The position numbers and the translations under genes are program-made. Shown piece by piece: positions 1 through 7,987 of a stretch of 23,341 nt of DNA. Source of the stretch: an uncultured Collinsella sp. (GTDB lineage Bacteria; Actinomycetota; Coriobacteriia; Coriobacteriales; Coriobacteriaceae). Under the pieces are notes generated by a model. That model was not told the DNA's origin. It saw only the letters and a list, made by a program, of their open reading frames with translations, and searched no databases. Within the stretch, counting starts at the first letter, position 1. Each line of letters opens with the position of its first letter. The DNA lies in assembly GCA_900542325.1 (NCBI GenBank), contig UQMY01000035.1, positions 1-23,341 on the forward strand. Reading direction: 5' to 3'.

Positions 1-53
1 GGTGGCTTTGTCTGGGGAAGTTCGCGAAGCCCACTTCCCCAGACAAAGCCACC
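1..53 (-). terminator. 21-bp perfect inverted repeat downstream of xfp
   Basis: Bases 1-21 are the exact reverse complement of 33-53, leaving an 11-nt loop. The hairpin starts 43 bp beyond the xfp stop codon. It is the right distance for an intrinsic terminator of xfp on the minus strand, but any T-tract would lie outside the window. The stem is much longer than a typical terminator, so a repeat-type palindrome is an alternative. Confidence 0.55.
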
Positions 54-96
54 CCGCCGGGCAAGGCCCCAGCGCGAGACCGTCCCGGATGCCTAC

Positions 97-2625
97 CTAC
101 TCGTTGTCGCCCGCGGTCATCTGCGTTGCGGAGAGCGCGCCGTCGGCAGCGGTTGCGGCTGCGGCGTCGGGCCAGACCCAGTCGGTGAAGGCCGGGTGAT
201 CGTAGCCCTCATCGCACGCGAACTCAAAGGCCTCGGTGCGGAATGCCTCCCACTTATCAATCTGCTCGGCAAACTTATCGGCGTCGACCATGCGCAGCAC
301 GTCGGCGGCCAGTGCCCAGCGGTCCATGCTGTTCAGGCGCAGCATGTCGAACGGCGTTGTCGTGGAACCTTTCTCCTCGTAGCCGTGGACGCGGAAGGCA
401 TCGTGGCCGGGGCGGTTCCAAATCAGACGGCGAATCGTGCCGGCATAAGCGTGGAACGCGAAGAGGACAGGCTTATCGCCGCAGCCGAACAGCTCAGCCC
501 AGCGCTCGTCACTGAGAGCCTGGTCGTTCTCGCAGACGTTCTGAATCTTGAGCAGGTCGACCACGTTGACGAACCATACCTTGATGCCCAGCTCGCGCAG
601 CATGTCGGTTGCAGCCAGAGCCTCGAGCGTCGGCACGTCGCCGCAGGTGGCGACCACGACATCGGCCTCGGCGAGCGAATCGGCGGTCGATGCCCACTCC
701 CAGGTCGCAACGCCCTCGGCGAGCTCCGCCTTGGCCTCGTCGACCGTCTGGAAGGTCGGAGCAGGCTGCTTGCCGCAGAAGATGGCGTTGACGCAGTCGG
801 TGGACTGGTAGACGCGCTCGGCAACGGCAAGGGCCATGTTGGCGTCGGCCGGATAGTAGGCATTCACGATGTGCGTGTCGTTGGCCTTGTTGAGCAGCAG
901 GTCGATAAAGCCGGGGTCCTGGTGCGAGAATCCGTTGTGGTCCTGGCGCCAGACATGGCTCGACAGCAAAATGTTAAGGCCGCTAATGGGAGCACGCCAC
1001 GGAATCTCGCGCTTGGTAGCCTCGAGCCACTTGCAGTGCTGGTTGACCATGGAGTCGACCACATGGACAAAGCTCTCGTAGGAGCTCCACACGCCGGAGC
1101 GGCCGGTGAGCACGTAGGCCTCGAGGAAGCCCTCGCACTGGTGCTCGGACAGCTGCTCGACGACCTTACCGGAGCCGGCCAGCAGCTCGTCGTTGGCATC
1201 GTCCTCGTAGAAGCCAGCGTCCCACTGCTTCTTGGTCACCTTGTAGGCAGCCTGCAGGCGGTTGGACGCGGTCTCGTCGGGACCGAAGATGCGGAAGTCA
1301 TCCATGTTCTTGGCCAGAACGTCGGCAGTGTACTCACCAAAGACGCGGGCGGCCTCGGTAGAGCCCCAGCCATGACCCTTAGTTGCGACGGGGACCTCGT
1401 GGGCATGAATATCGGGCAGCTCGAGCTCGCGGCGCACCTTGCCACCGTTCGCGTTGGGGTTGGCGCCGATGCGCAGCTCGCCGGTCGGCATAAAGGCCGT
1501 CACCTCGGGGCGCACCTGGCCCTCGGGCGTAAAGAGCTCCTCGGGCTTGTAGGAACGCAGCCACTCGCGCAGCACGCGGAAGTGCTCGTGGGTGTCCTTG
1601 GCACTCGCCAGCGGCACCTGATGCGCGCGCCAGGAGTCCTCGGTCTTCTTGCCGTCGATCTGCTTGGGGCAGGTCCAGCCCTTGGGCGTGCGGAACACAA
1701 TCATGGGGTAGGCCGGGCGGACCACGGTCTCGCCTGCGGCGGCCTGGGCCTGCGCGGTTGCCTTGATGTCACAGATCTCATCGAAGACCTGCTCAAACAG
1801 GGCAGCGAAACGCGCATGAATGTTTGCGTGGCTCTCGTCGTCAAAGCCGGCGACAAAGAAGTGCGGCTTATAGCCCATGCCCTCAAAGAACTTGGTGAGC
1901 TCCTCATCGGACACGCGGGCAAGGATGGTGGGGTTGGCGATCTTGTAGCCGTTGAGGTGCAGGATCGGCAGGACGATGCCGTCGGTTGCCGGGTTCACGA
2001 GCTTGTTGGACTGCCAAGAGGTCGCGAGCGGACCGGTCTCGGACTCGCCATCGCCCACCACGGCCACGGCCAGCAGGCTCGGGTTGTCCATGACGGCACC
2101 GTAAGCGTGGCTGAGCGTGTAGCCGAGCTCGCCGCCCTCGTGGATGGAACCGGGCGTCTCGGGCGCAAAGTGGCTCGGGATGCCGCCGGGATAAGAGAAC
2201 TGGCGGAAGAACTTCTGCAGGCCTGCCTCGTCATTGGTGATGTCGGGGCGAATCTCGCGGTAGGTGCCGTCGAGCAGCGACTGAGCAGTACCGGCGGGGC
2301 CACCGTGACCAGGGCCCATCAAGAAGATAGCATTCTGGTTGTGGTCGGCGATCAGTCGATTGACGTGACTGAACAGGAAGTTGATGCCGGGCGTGGTGCC
2401 CCAGTGGCCAACCAGGCGGTGCTTAACGTCCGGACGACCGAAGTCGCGCACCTCACCGGTTTTCTCGTCGACAAAGTCGGGGCGCATTAGCGGGTTAGAG
2501 CGAAGGTAGATCTGACCGACGGACAGATAGTTCGATGCGCGCCAATACAGGTCGACGCCCTCGAGCTCGGAAGCCGGCACCTCGTGGCCCAGCTTTTGCC
2601 ACGGCGTCCCCAGTGTTTTAGCCAT
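97..2625 (-). CDS. xfp: Xylulose-5-phosphate/fructose-6-phosphate phosphoketolase
   Basis: A thiamine-diphosphate enzyme that splits xylulose-5-P (and usually fructose-6-P) with phosphate, giving acetyl-phosphate plus glyceraldehyde-3-P or erythrose-4-P. It is cytosolic and central to the phosphoketolase or bifid shunt. The 842-residue protein shows the family signatures: GPGHGGPAGTA near residue 104, a YPGGIPSHFAPETPGS block near 145, the TPP-binding GDGESETGP at 191, and a C-terminal half with SSHVWRQDHNGFSHQDPG. Family members are usually about 790-830 residues; the excess is an Ala-rich C-terminal tail (DAAAATAADGALSATQ). The ATG at 2623-2625 is preceded by GAAGGGA. A LacI-type regulator lies directly upstream on the same strand, with two palindromic operators between them, so repression by that protein is likely. 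Dual versus single substrate specificity cannot be read from the sequence. Confidence 0.96.
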   Translation of the reverse strand: MAKTLGTPWQKLGHEVPASELEGVDLYWRASNYLSVGQIYLRSNPLMRPDFVDEKTGEVRDFGRPDVKHRLVGHWGTTPGINFLFSHVNRLIADHNQNAIFLMGPGHGGPAGTAQSLLDGTYREIRPDITNDEAGLQKFFRQFSYPGGIPSHFAPETPGSIHEGGELGYTLSHAYGAVMDNPSLLAVAVVGDGESETGPLATSWQSNKLVNPATDGIVLPILHLNGYKIANPTILARVSDEELTKFFEGMGYKPHFFVAGFDDESHANIHARFAALFEQVFDEICDIKATAQAQAAAGETVVRPAYPMIVFRTPKGWTCPKQIDGKKTEDSWRAHQVPLASAKDTHEHFRVLREWLRSYKPEELFTPEGQVRPEVTAFMPTGELRIGANPNANGGKVRRELELPDIHAHEVPVATKGHGWGSTEAARVFGEYTADVLAKNMDDFRIFGPDETASNRLQAAYKVTKKQWDAGFYEDDANDELLAGSGKVVEQLSEHQCEGFLEAYVLTGRSGVWSSYESFVHVVDSMVNQHCKWLEATKREIPWRAPISGLNILLSSHVWRQDHNGFSHQDPGFIDLLLNKANDTHIVNAYYPADANMALAVAERVYQSTDCVNAIFCGKQPAPTFQTVDEAKAELAEGVATWEWASTADSLAEADVVVATCGDVPTLEALAATDMLRELGIKVWFVNVVDLLKIQNVCENDQALSDERWAELFGCGDKPVLFAFHAYAGTIRRLIWNRPGHDAFRVHGYEEKGSTTTPFDMLRLNSMDRWALAADVLRMVDADKFAEQIDKWEAFRTEAFEFACDEGYDHPAFTDWVWPDAAAATAADGALSATQMTAGDNE

Positions 2626-2683
2626 TGTTTATGTCCCTTCGCTGTGCGGTCACCCTCCAATACGGCAACCTTTCGTTGGGACC

Positions 2684-2727
2684 AGTATATTTGCTAAAAC
2701 GTTTTATCATGGTGAAAAAACGTTTTA
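2684..2727 (-). promoter_or_regulatory. xfp promoter with two phased LacI-type operators
   Basis: On the minus strand a TATACT -10 hexamer occupies 2689-2684. Just upstream are two copies of the palindrome AAAACGTTTT (2696-2705 and 2717-2726), centred 21 bp apart, or two helical turns, each followed by ATCA on the plus strand. The central CG palindrome is the classic form recognised by LacI/GalR regulators. A third, degenerate copy (TAAACGTGTTTA, 2821-2832) overlaps the lacI-type stop codon. The operators cover the -10/-35 spacer and the -35 region, a layout expected for repression. No strong -35 hexamer is visible. Confidence 0.7.
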
Positions 2728-2829
2728 TCACCCTTATCAATCCCATCGATTAGCAAAACGCGACATTCACCTGCGGCGTTGATTGTCACAGGTGCTCCAC
2801 ATTCGGTCTCTGCAAATTGGTAAACGTGT

Positions 2830-3858
2830 TTAGTTGTGTTTAGTAAGCTCGAGCACGCTGTCCTTAACGATAAGCTCCGGCTCCAGAACGACCTCTTCGG
2901 CACGCCTGCCGCCCCTACCGGCAAGACGCTTGGACATGCAGCCAAAAGCATGCTCCGCAAGGACACCAGGGTCCTGCTCAATCGCGGTCAGCGCCGGCTC
3001 AAAGAGAACGTCGGCCGCCGAGTTGTCATAGCTCACCACCGAGATATCGCCCGGGATGCTCTTCCCCATCTCGTGTAAGCGCTTGAGCAAACCGAGGGCA
3101 ATGTTATCTGAGCTTGCGAACACGGCAGTGGCGTCAGTTGCGAGCACTGCCTCCGAGGCCTCGTATGCGCTCGGAATGTAGTACTCGCTCTCAAACTCCA
3201 AACGCGCGTCGATCGGCAGGCCAACCTCGCGCAGCGCGCGCTCATAGCCGGCAAGTCGCTTGCGACCCGTATTGGAACGGCGGGCATTAACCAGGCAGGC
3301 AATACGGCGGTGGCCTTGCTCGATCAGATAGCGGGTGGCCATATAGCCGCCCATCTCGTGGTCGAACATCACCTTGTCGCACTCGAGCCCCTCAATGGCA
3401 CGGTCGACCATTACGGCCGGGATGGGCAGGTGGCTGACTTCTTCGCGCAGGGCGCGATCATCGGAGAACTCGTCACCCACCACCAGGAAGACGCCATCAA
3501 CGCCGCGCGTCACCAGCTGGCGCAGCAGCTCCAGATCGTCATCGGCGCTTCCGCCCGAGCTGGTAATGAAGAGCGCATAGCCGTCCTCGCGGCAGCGCTT
3601 TTCCAGGCTACCGGCGAGCGAGGCAAAAAAGCGGCTCTCGATGTTAGGGACGATAAGGCCCAGCGTGCGCGACTCGCGCATGACCAGGCTGCGCGCAATC
3701 TGGTTGGGAACATAGTGGTTGCGCGCCGCGACCTCTTTGATGAGCTTGCGGTTTTCTTCCGAGATGCGACAGGGCCGATTATTGAGAACAAGCGAGACCG
3801 ACGAGGGGGAAAGCCCCACCTCCTGGGCGATCTGCTTGAGGGTGACTTTGTTGGCCAT
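2830..3858 (-). CDS. LacI/GalR-family transcriptional regulator
   Basis: A 342-residue DNA-binding protein, the normal length for the family. The N-terminal helix-turn-helix and hinge (residues 4-55) include VTLKQIAQEVGLSPSSVSL, and the periplasmic-binding-protein-like sensor domain starts at TLGLIVPNIESRFFASL near residue 65. The ATG is preceded by GGAAGGAG, and a TATACT -10 element lies about 36 bp upstream (3899-3894, minus strand). The gene is followed after 204 bp by xfp, whose promoter carries two AAAACGTTTT palindromes, so the most economical reading is a local repressor of phosphoketolase. The effector, probably a sugar or sugar phosphate, cannot be predicted. An imperfect TAAACACTTTA at 3924-3934 upstream of its own promoter could allow autoregulation, but this is weak. 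Confidence 0.93.
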   Translation of the reverse strand: MANKVTLKQIAQEVGLSPSSVSLVLNNRPCRISEENRKLIKEVAARNHYVPNQIARSLVMRESRTLGLIVPNIESRFFASLAGSLEKRCREDGYALFITSSGGSADDDLELLRQLVTRGVDGVFLVVGDEFSDDRALREEVSHLPIPAVMVDRAIEGLECDKVMFDHEMGGYMATRYLIEQGHRRIACLVNARRSNTGRKRLAGYERALREVGLPIDARLEFESEYYIPSAYEASEAVLATDATAVFASSDNIALGLLKRLHEMGKSIPGDISVVSYDNSAADVLFEPALTAIEQDPGVLAEHAFGCMSKRLAGRGGRRAEEVVLEPELIVKDSVLELTKHN

Positions 3859-4041
3859 CTCGCTCCTTCCGGGTTTACGCGCAATCTCTTGAAAGTATAG
3901 CGACTACCCCTCTACCTCGGTGATAAACACTTTACCAATCCGGTGGACGGCTGTTTTATCGCCGCCAGCGCACCAAATCCGTCCGGGTGGGGTATATTGC
4001 AATCGATTGATGACAACGACCACCAAAAGGCGGATATCCGT

Positions 4042-5004
4042 ATGCACGAGAACGATTTTTTTAACGAGGACCTGCTGTGCGCGCTCGCTGGCGTTGCCGG
4101 CGAGGACAACGTGCTGATGAGCGAGCCCATGCGCGAGCACACCACGTTTAAGATCGGCGGTCCGGCCGACGTCTTTGTCACGCCCGATACTGAGCAGGGC
4201 CTCGTCGCCACGCTCGATACCTGCTATCGCTGCAATCTACCACTCACCATCGTGGGCAACGGCTCCGACTTGCTCGTCGGCGACAAGGGCATCCGCGGCG
4301 TCGTCGTAGCGCTGGGCGAGGGCCTCTCCGACATTACGGTCGACGGCACGCACGTCACGGCGGCAGCCGGCGCCTTGCTTTCCGATGTCGCAGCCGCGGC
4401 AGCCGAGGCCGGCCTTACCGGCATGGAGCCCATCTCGGGCATTCCCGGATCGGTCGGCGGTGCCTGCTACATGAACGCCGGAGCATACGGCGCTTGCATG
4501 GCCGATGTGCTGGAGTCCGTGCGCGTCTACAAGCCCGCACGCATGCTCGACGACGGCACCCGCGGTAGCGGCAGCATTATCGAGTTCGATGTCGATGAGC
4601 TCAACCTGGGCTATCGCAAGAGCCGCATTGCCGACGACGGTTTCATCGTGCTTTCGGCCACTTTCAATCTCGCCCCGGGCAACGCCGCGATGATCAAGGC
4701 CGACATGGACGACTACCGCCAGCGCCGCGAGGACAAGCAGCCACTCGACATGCCGAGTGCCGGCTCCACCTTCAAGCGCCCCGAGGGCCACTTTGCCGGC
4801 AAGCTCATCATGGACGCCGGCCTGCGAGGACACGCCATTGGCGGCGCGCAGGTGAGCGAAAAGCACTGCGGCTTCATCGTCAACGCCGACCACGCCACCG
4901 CCGCCGATGTCGACGAACTCATCCGCCACATCCAAACAACCGTCAAAGACCAATTCGACGTGGACCTCGAACCCGAAGTCCACCGAGTCGGCGAATTCCT
5001 CTAA
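4042..5004 (+). CDS. murB: UDP-N-acetylenolpyruvoylglucosamine reductase (MurB)
   Basis: An FAD enzyme that reduces UDP-GlcNAc-enolpyruvate to UDP-MurNAc with NADPH, the second committed step of cytoplasmic peptidoglycan precursor synthesis. From the chosen ATG the protein has 320 residues. FAD-binding motifs are visible (TTFKIGGPADV, VGNGSDLLVGD, PISGIPGSVGGACYMNAGAYG). The catalytic set is present: Arg in GYRKS (about residue 192), the proton-donating Ser in AGSTFKRP (about 242) and Glu in EPEVHRVG (about 312). It is of the shorter type II form. An in-frame ATG at 3943 would add 33 residues of non-family sequence and lies upstream of a TATATT -10-like element (3993-3998), so 4042, with AAAAGGCGG before it, is preferred. 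The gene is divergent from the LacI-type regulator. Confidence 0.95.
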   Translation: MHENDFFNEDLLCALAGVAGEDNVLMSEPMREHTTFKIGGPADVFVTPDTEQGLVATLDTCYRCNLPLTIVGNGSDLLVGDKGIRGVVVALGEGLSDITVDGTHVTAAAGALLSDVAAAAAEAGLTGMEPISGIPGSVGGACYMNAGAYGACMADVLESVRVYKPARMLDDGTRGSGSIIEFDVDELNLGYRKSRIADDGFIVLSATFNLAPGNAAMIKADMDDYRQRREDKQPLDMPSAGSTFKRPEGHFAGKLIMDAGLRGHAIGGAQVSEKHCGFIVNADHATAADVDELIRHIQTTVKDQFDVDLEPEVHRVGEFL

Positions 5005-5008
5005 AAAG

Positions 5009-5040
5009 AAGGCCCCGAAAGGGGCCTTCACTTTCTTTTA
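5009..5040 (+). terminator. murB intrinsic terminator
   Basis: AAGGCCCC, a GAAA tetraloop and GGGGCCTT (5009-5028) are followed by the T-rich CACTTTCTTTTA, four bases after the murB stop codon. This is a clear rho-independent terminator for the plus strand. Confidence 0.9.
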
Positions 5041-5136
5041 TTCAGACAACCAATCCGGTGCGTAGCGCCCCGAACCCGAGAGGGCCGCGTGCCCGCCCGC
5101 AATATATTTGATTGATCGCGAGTTCCGCACGCAAAG

Positions 5137-5157
5137 AAGGCCACTTAATGTGGCCTT
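5137..5157 (-). terminator. Terminator hairpin of the coiled-coil peptidase gene
   Basis: AAGGCCAC and GTGGCCTT form an 8-bp stem with a 5-nt loop. On the minus strand the stem is followed by TTCTTTGCG, a modest T-tract. It lies 77 bp past the stop codon at 5234 and closes a structured 3' untranslated region. Confidence 0.65.
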
Positions 5158-5167
5158 CGTCTTGCGC

Positions 5168-5221
5168 AGGACTGTAGAGCAGGCAACCTTATGCCTCGCC
5201 CGCAGTCCCGGACCTTCCGGG
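5168..5221 (-). other. Structured 3' UTR with two further hairpins
   Basis: On the minus strand, between the peptidase stop codon and its terminator, CCCGGA/TCCGGG (5207-5221, 3-nt loop) is followed by a longer imperfect stem. That stem runs GACTG...AGGCA/TGCCT...CAGTC and spans about 5170-5206. The function is unknown: it may protect the mRNA, or be a small RNA cleaved from the 3' end. No known RNA family is recognised. Confidence 0.35.
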
Positions 5222-5233
5222 TTCAAGCCGCAG

Positions 5234-6439
5234 TTACGACAGCGCGATACCGCCAAGCCAGCCCCAACGCACGCCCGACCCAGTACCATAGAAGCTAATA
5301 AACGAATCAAGCGACTTAGACGTAATGGCACCCTCGTTGCTCATAACGATGCCACCGCCAACGTAGATACCCACATGACCGTAGATAAGGCCCGGAGCAC
5401 CCGTGCCGCTGTGCGAGGAATCGGCCACGATCATGCCCACCTGCAGCGCCGAGCGGTCGGAGCTATAGCACCAGGCGTTGAACATGTCACACGCGTTGCC
5501 GCCAAAATAGCCCACGCCGGCATTGCGGAAGACGTTGGTAACCCAGGCAGCACACCAGCCCTGGCCGGGAGAAGGCGTCGAGTAGCACGCATTGACGACG
5601 GCCTGCTGCTTGCCCGAACCGCCCGTCTGTTGCGGGGTGCCGCCGGCATACGAGCCGCCACCCGAGCTCGAGCCACCCGAAGAAGAGCCCGTGTTCGCAG
5701 AGGCCGCGGCTGCCGCAGCCGCCTTCCTAGCGGCCTCCTCAGCCTGGGCGGCAGCGAGAATCTCGGAATCGCGCTGAGCCATGAGTTCCTTGACGTCGTC
5801 GGAAAGACCGTTCAGCACGGTCTGGACTTCTTGCTGCTTGGCCTGCATATCCTGCATCTGAGCCGTCTGCTGGTCCTTGAGTTTCTCCAGGTTGGCCTTT
5901 TGTGCTTCGAGCTCGGTCTTCTGCGCGTCGAGCTCAGCCTGAATCGTCTGGATATCCTCGATGGCATCGCGGTCGCTCTTGTTGATCTTCTCAACGTAAT
6001 GCGCGTTGGCGACGAGTTCCTCAAACGAGCCAGAGGCCAGCAGCAGCGACAGGATGTTCGTGCCGCCGGACTTGTAGCTGGCGGCCACGCGATCGGAAAG
6101 GTCGTTGCGCTTCTTCTTGAGCTCGGCCTTCTTTTCATCGATCTGGGCCTGCGTGTCGTCAATCTTGCCCTGGACATTCTCGATGTCGTTGAGGGTCTGG
6201 GCATTCTTGTTGGCCAGCGCCGCATACTCATTTGCGATGCTGTCGAGCTGGGCCTGAACCTCGTCGAGCTGGGCCTGGGCGGCATTCAATTTATCGGTGG
6301 TTTCTTTGGAAGCCTCCGCCGCATGGGCGCGAGTGGGCAGGCCAAAAAGAACTGCCGCAGAAGCGGCGCCGAACAGGGCCTTAAGGGCAGTGCGGCGCGA
6401 GAGCTCCTGGGAAAGGATGGAATCGCTGTTTGGTGACAT
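5234..6439 (-). CDS. Tat-exported coiled-coil cell-wall peptidase (NlpC/P60-CHAP type, PcsB-like)
   Basis: A 401-residue secreted protein. Residues 1-40 are a twin-arginine signal peptide (SRRTALK at 14-20, hydrophobic stretch, cleavage after ALFGLP...AHA at about 40). Residues 41-240 are heptad-rich coiled coil, interrupted near 121-150 by SYKSGGTNILSLLLASGSF, a segment typical of PcsB/CwlO-like proteins. A Ser/Gly linker (247-275) leads to a C-terminal cysteine-peptidase domain with candidate nucleophile Cys296 in GQGWCAAWV and His355 in GHVGIYVGGG. By family it should cleave peptidoglycan stem peptides or cross-bridges during division, with the coiled coil as a regulatory handle, usually for FtsEX; no ftsEX lies nearby. 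The start has GGAG 8 bases upstream. Assignment to CHAP rather than NlpC/P60 is uncertain, and the third catalytic residue was not pinned down. Confidence 0.85.
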   Translation of the reverse strand: MSPNSDSILSQELSRRTALKALFGAASAAVLFGLPTRAHAAEASKETTDKLNAAQAQLDEVQAQLDSIANEYAALANKNAQTLNDIENVQGKIDDTQAQIDEKKAELKKKRNDLSDRVAASYKSGGTNILSLLLASGSFEELVANAHYVEKINKSDRDAIEDIQTIQAELDAQKTELEAQKANLEKLKDQQTAQMQDMQAKQQEVQTVLNGLSDDVKELMAQRDSEILAAAQAEEAARKAAAAAAASANTGSSSGGSSSGGGSYAGGTPQQTGGSGKQQAVVNACYSTPSPGQGWCAAWVTNVFRNAGVGYFGGNACDMFNAWCYSSDRSALQVGMIVADSSHSGTGAPGLIYGHVGIYVGGGIVMSNEGAITSKSLDSFISFYGTGSGVRWGWLGGIALS

Positions 6440-6705
6440 ATGTACTCCGTTACATGCTTATTTATATGTCGCTCAACTCATACATATTAGCGTACATATG
6501 GCGCGTCCCAACGATTTCCACGAACGGCAGGAAACTACAAGGTCGGCGGCTCGTAAGCAATTGTCAAATTTGAGGTAACAATTGAGCAAGCTCTTATATG
6601 AGTACGTTAACATAATCCTCTGCTTTTCCTACAGTGCACCATTTGGGCGTCCACGCCTGCGCTATACTGCCCTCAAGAAGTGTTCCTGATTCGATAGGAG
6701 ACTAC
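6440..6705. other. Divergent intergenic region between the peptidase gene and galE
   Basis: This 266-bp AT-richer spacer holds both promoters. For galE, a TATACT -10 element at 6663-6668 places transcription start shortly before the GATAGGAGAC ribosome site; no convincing -35 is seen. On the peptidase side, CATATGTAC (6437-6445) and GTACATATG (6493-6501) form an inverted pair, with TACATATT between them, which may be a regulator-binding region. A TTGACA-like hexamer occurs on the minus strand near 6563-6568, without a good -10 partner. Confidence 0.45.
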
Positions 6706-7767
6706 ATGTCCCAAGCACTCGACCCCAAAGACACCTGCGTCCTCGTTACCGGCGGTGCCGGCTTCATCGGTTCCCACACCGTCGTTCAGCTGCTCGAGGG
6801 CGGCTACCAGGTCGTCGTCGTCGATGACCTCTCCAACTCCAGCGCCGTCGCCGTCGACCGCGTCAAGACCATCGTGGGCGACGAGGCCGCCAAGAACCTC
6901 ACCTTCTACGAGGCCAACGTGCTCGACCGCGATGCGATGAACAAGATCTTCGATACCCATCAGATCGACCGCGTCATCCACTTTGCCGGCTTTAAGGCCG
7001 TCGGCGAGTCGGTGAGCAAGCCCGTCGAGTACTACCACAACAACATCGAGAACACCCTGGTGCTCATCGACGTCATGCGCAACCATGGCTGCAAGTCCAT
7101 CATCTTCTCGAGCTCCTCGACCGTCTACGGCGACCCGGACAACCCGCCCGTCACCGAGGAAGACCCCAAGAAGCCCGCAACCAACCCCTATGGCTGGACC
7201 AAGTGGATGATCGAGCAGATCCTTATGGACGTCCACACCGCCGACCCCGAGTGGGACGTCGTGCTGCTCCGTTACTTCAACCCCATCGGCGCTCATCCGT
7301 CGGGCCTGATCGGCGAGGACCCCAAGGGCATCCCCAACAACCTGGTACCCTATGTCGCCCAGGTCGCCGTGGGCAAGCTCGAGGCCGTTCAGGTCTTTGG
7401 CAACGACTACCCCACCCCCGACGGCACCGGCGTGCGCGACTACATCCACGTGTGCGATCTGGCCTCTGGTCACGTTGCCGCCCTTAACTGGATGAACGGC
7501 AAGACCGGCGTCGAGATCTTTAACCTGGGCACCGGCACCGGCACCTCGGTACTCGAGGTCGTCGCCGCCTTCTCCAAGGCTTGTGGCAAGGAGCTACCCT
7601 ACGTGATCCGCGAGCGCCGCGCCGGCGACATCGCTGCCAACTGGTGCGATGCCTCCAAGGCCGAGCGCATGATGGGCTGGAAGGCCCAGTACGACATCGC
7701 GGACATGTGCCGCGATAGTTGGAACTGGCAGAGCCACAACCCCAACGGCTTCGCCGACGCCGAGTAG
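6706..7767 (+). CDS. galE: UDP-glucose 4-epimerase (GalE)
   Basis: Interconverts UDP-glucose and UDP-galactose (Leloir pathway), using tightly bound NAD. It is cytosolic and supplies precursors for surface polysaccharide or galactose use. The 353-residue protein is an extended short-chain dehydrogenase: the NAD-binding GGAGFIGSH is at 16-24, the catalytic Ser/Thr block SSSSTVYGDP near 136-144, and the catalytic Tyr162-x3-Lys166 in NPYGWTK. RYFNPIGAHPSG and GTGVRDYIHVCDLA further on are typical of GalE. The ATG at 6706 is preceded by GGAG and follows a TATACT -10; an upstream in-frame ATG at 6634 would precede that promoter and add unrelated residues. The gene is monocistronic, closed by a strong terminator. 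Confidence 0.96.
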   Translation: MSQALDPKDTCVLVTGGAGFIGSHTVVQLLEGGYQVVVVDDLSNSSAVAVDRVKTIVGDEAAKNLTFYEANVLDRDAMNKIFDTHQIDRVIHFAGFKAVGESVSKPVEYYHNNIENTLVLIDVMRNHGCKSIIFSSSSTVYGDPDNPPVTEEDPKKPATNPYGWTKWMIEQILMDVHTADPEWDVVLLRYFNPIGAHPSGLIGEDPKGIPNNLVPYVAQVAVGKLEAVQVFGNDYPTPDGTGVRDYIHVCDLASGHVAALNWMNGKTGVEIFNLGTGTGTSVLEVVAAFSKACGKELPYVIRERRAGDIAANWCDASKAERMMGWKAQYDIADMCRDSWNWQSHNPNGFADAE

Positions 7768-7789
7768 CAAAAACCTACATACCGTTCTT

Positions 7790-7823
7790 GCCCCGATCTC
7801 ACGTTGTGAGGTCGGGGCTTTTT
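7790..7823 (+). terminator. galE intrinsic terminator
   Basis: A 13-bp stem (7790-7802 with 7806-7818, one G-T wobble, GTT loop) is followed directly by TTTTT. This isolates galE from the malQ promoter downstream. Confidence 0.92.
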
Positions 7824-7872
7824 CATGGCATGTAGCCATTCGCCGAAAATCGACCAACTTTTTTATCTTGCC

Positions 7873-7902
7873 TGTACATGTTTAAACAACATGTTTTACA
7901 AT
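7873..7902 (+). promoter_or_regulatory. malQ-glgP promoter with a TGTTTAAACA operator
   Basis: A TACAAT -10 element (7897-7902) is spaced 18 bp from TGTACA (7873-7878). Inside the spacer lies the perfect palindrome TGTTTAAACA (7879-7888), with a partial repeat CATGTTTTA beside it. The same core recurs at the ABC operon, gntR and PTS promoters, which suggests control by the GntR/UTRA regulator encoded at 17018-17737. Confidence 0.6.
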
Positions 7903-7987
7903 AGGCGTATCGAATCAGAACATCGGAGGCGGACTGCATACCCATCGGCAGGCCGACCCCACAACAAGAAGGTTGGTGAGCGCATTC

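Noticed and set aside
196..2490. 764-codon plus-strand open frame antisense to xfp
   Set aside because: Its translation has no family motifs and mirrors the codon bias of xfp, whose conserved catalytic motifs lie on the other strand.
3943..4041. N-terminal extension of MurB from an upstream ATG
   Set aside because: No family similarity, no ribosome site, and a TATATT promoter element lies inside it.
5038..5331. 97-codon minus-strand frame ending GRYAPDWLSE
   Set aside because: It runs through the hairpins of the peptidase 3' UTR and the gene's own end; the last 30 codons look faintly protein-like and could be a gene remnant, but nothing supports this.
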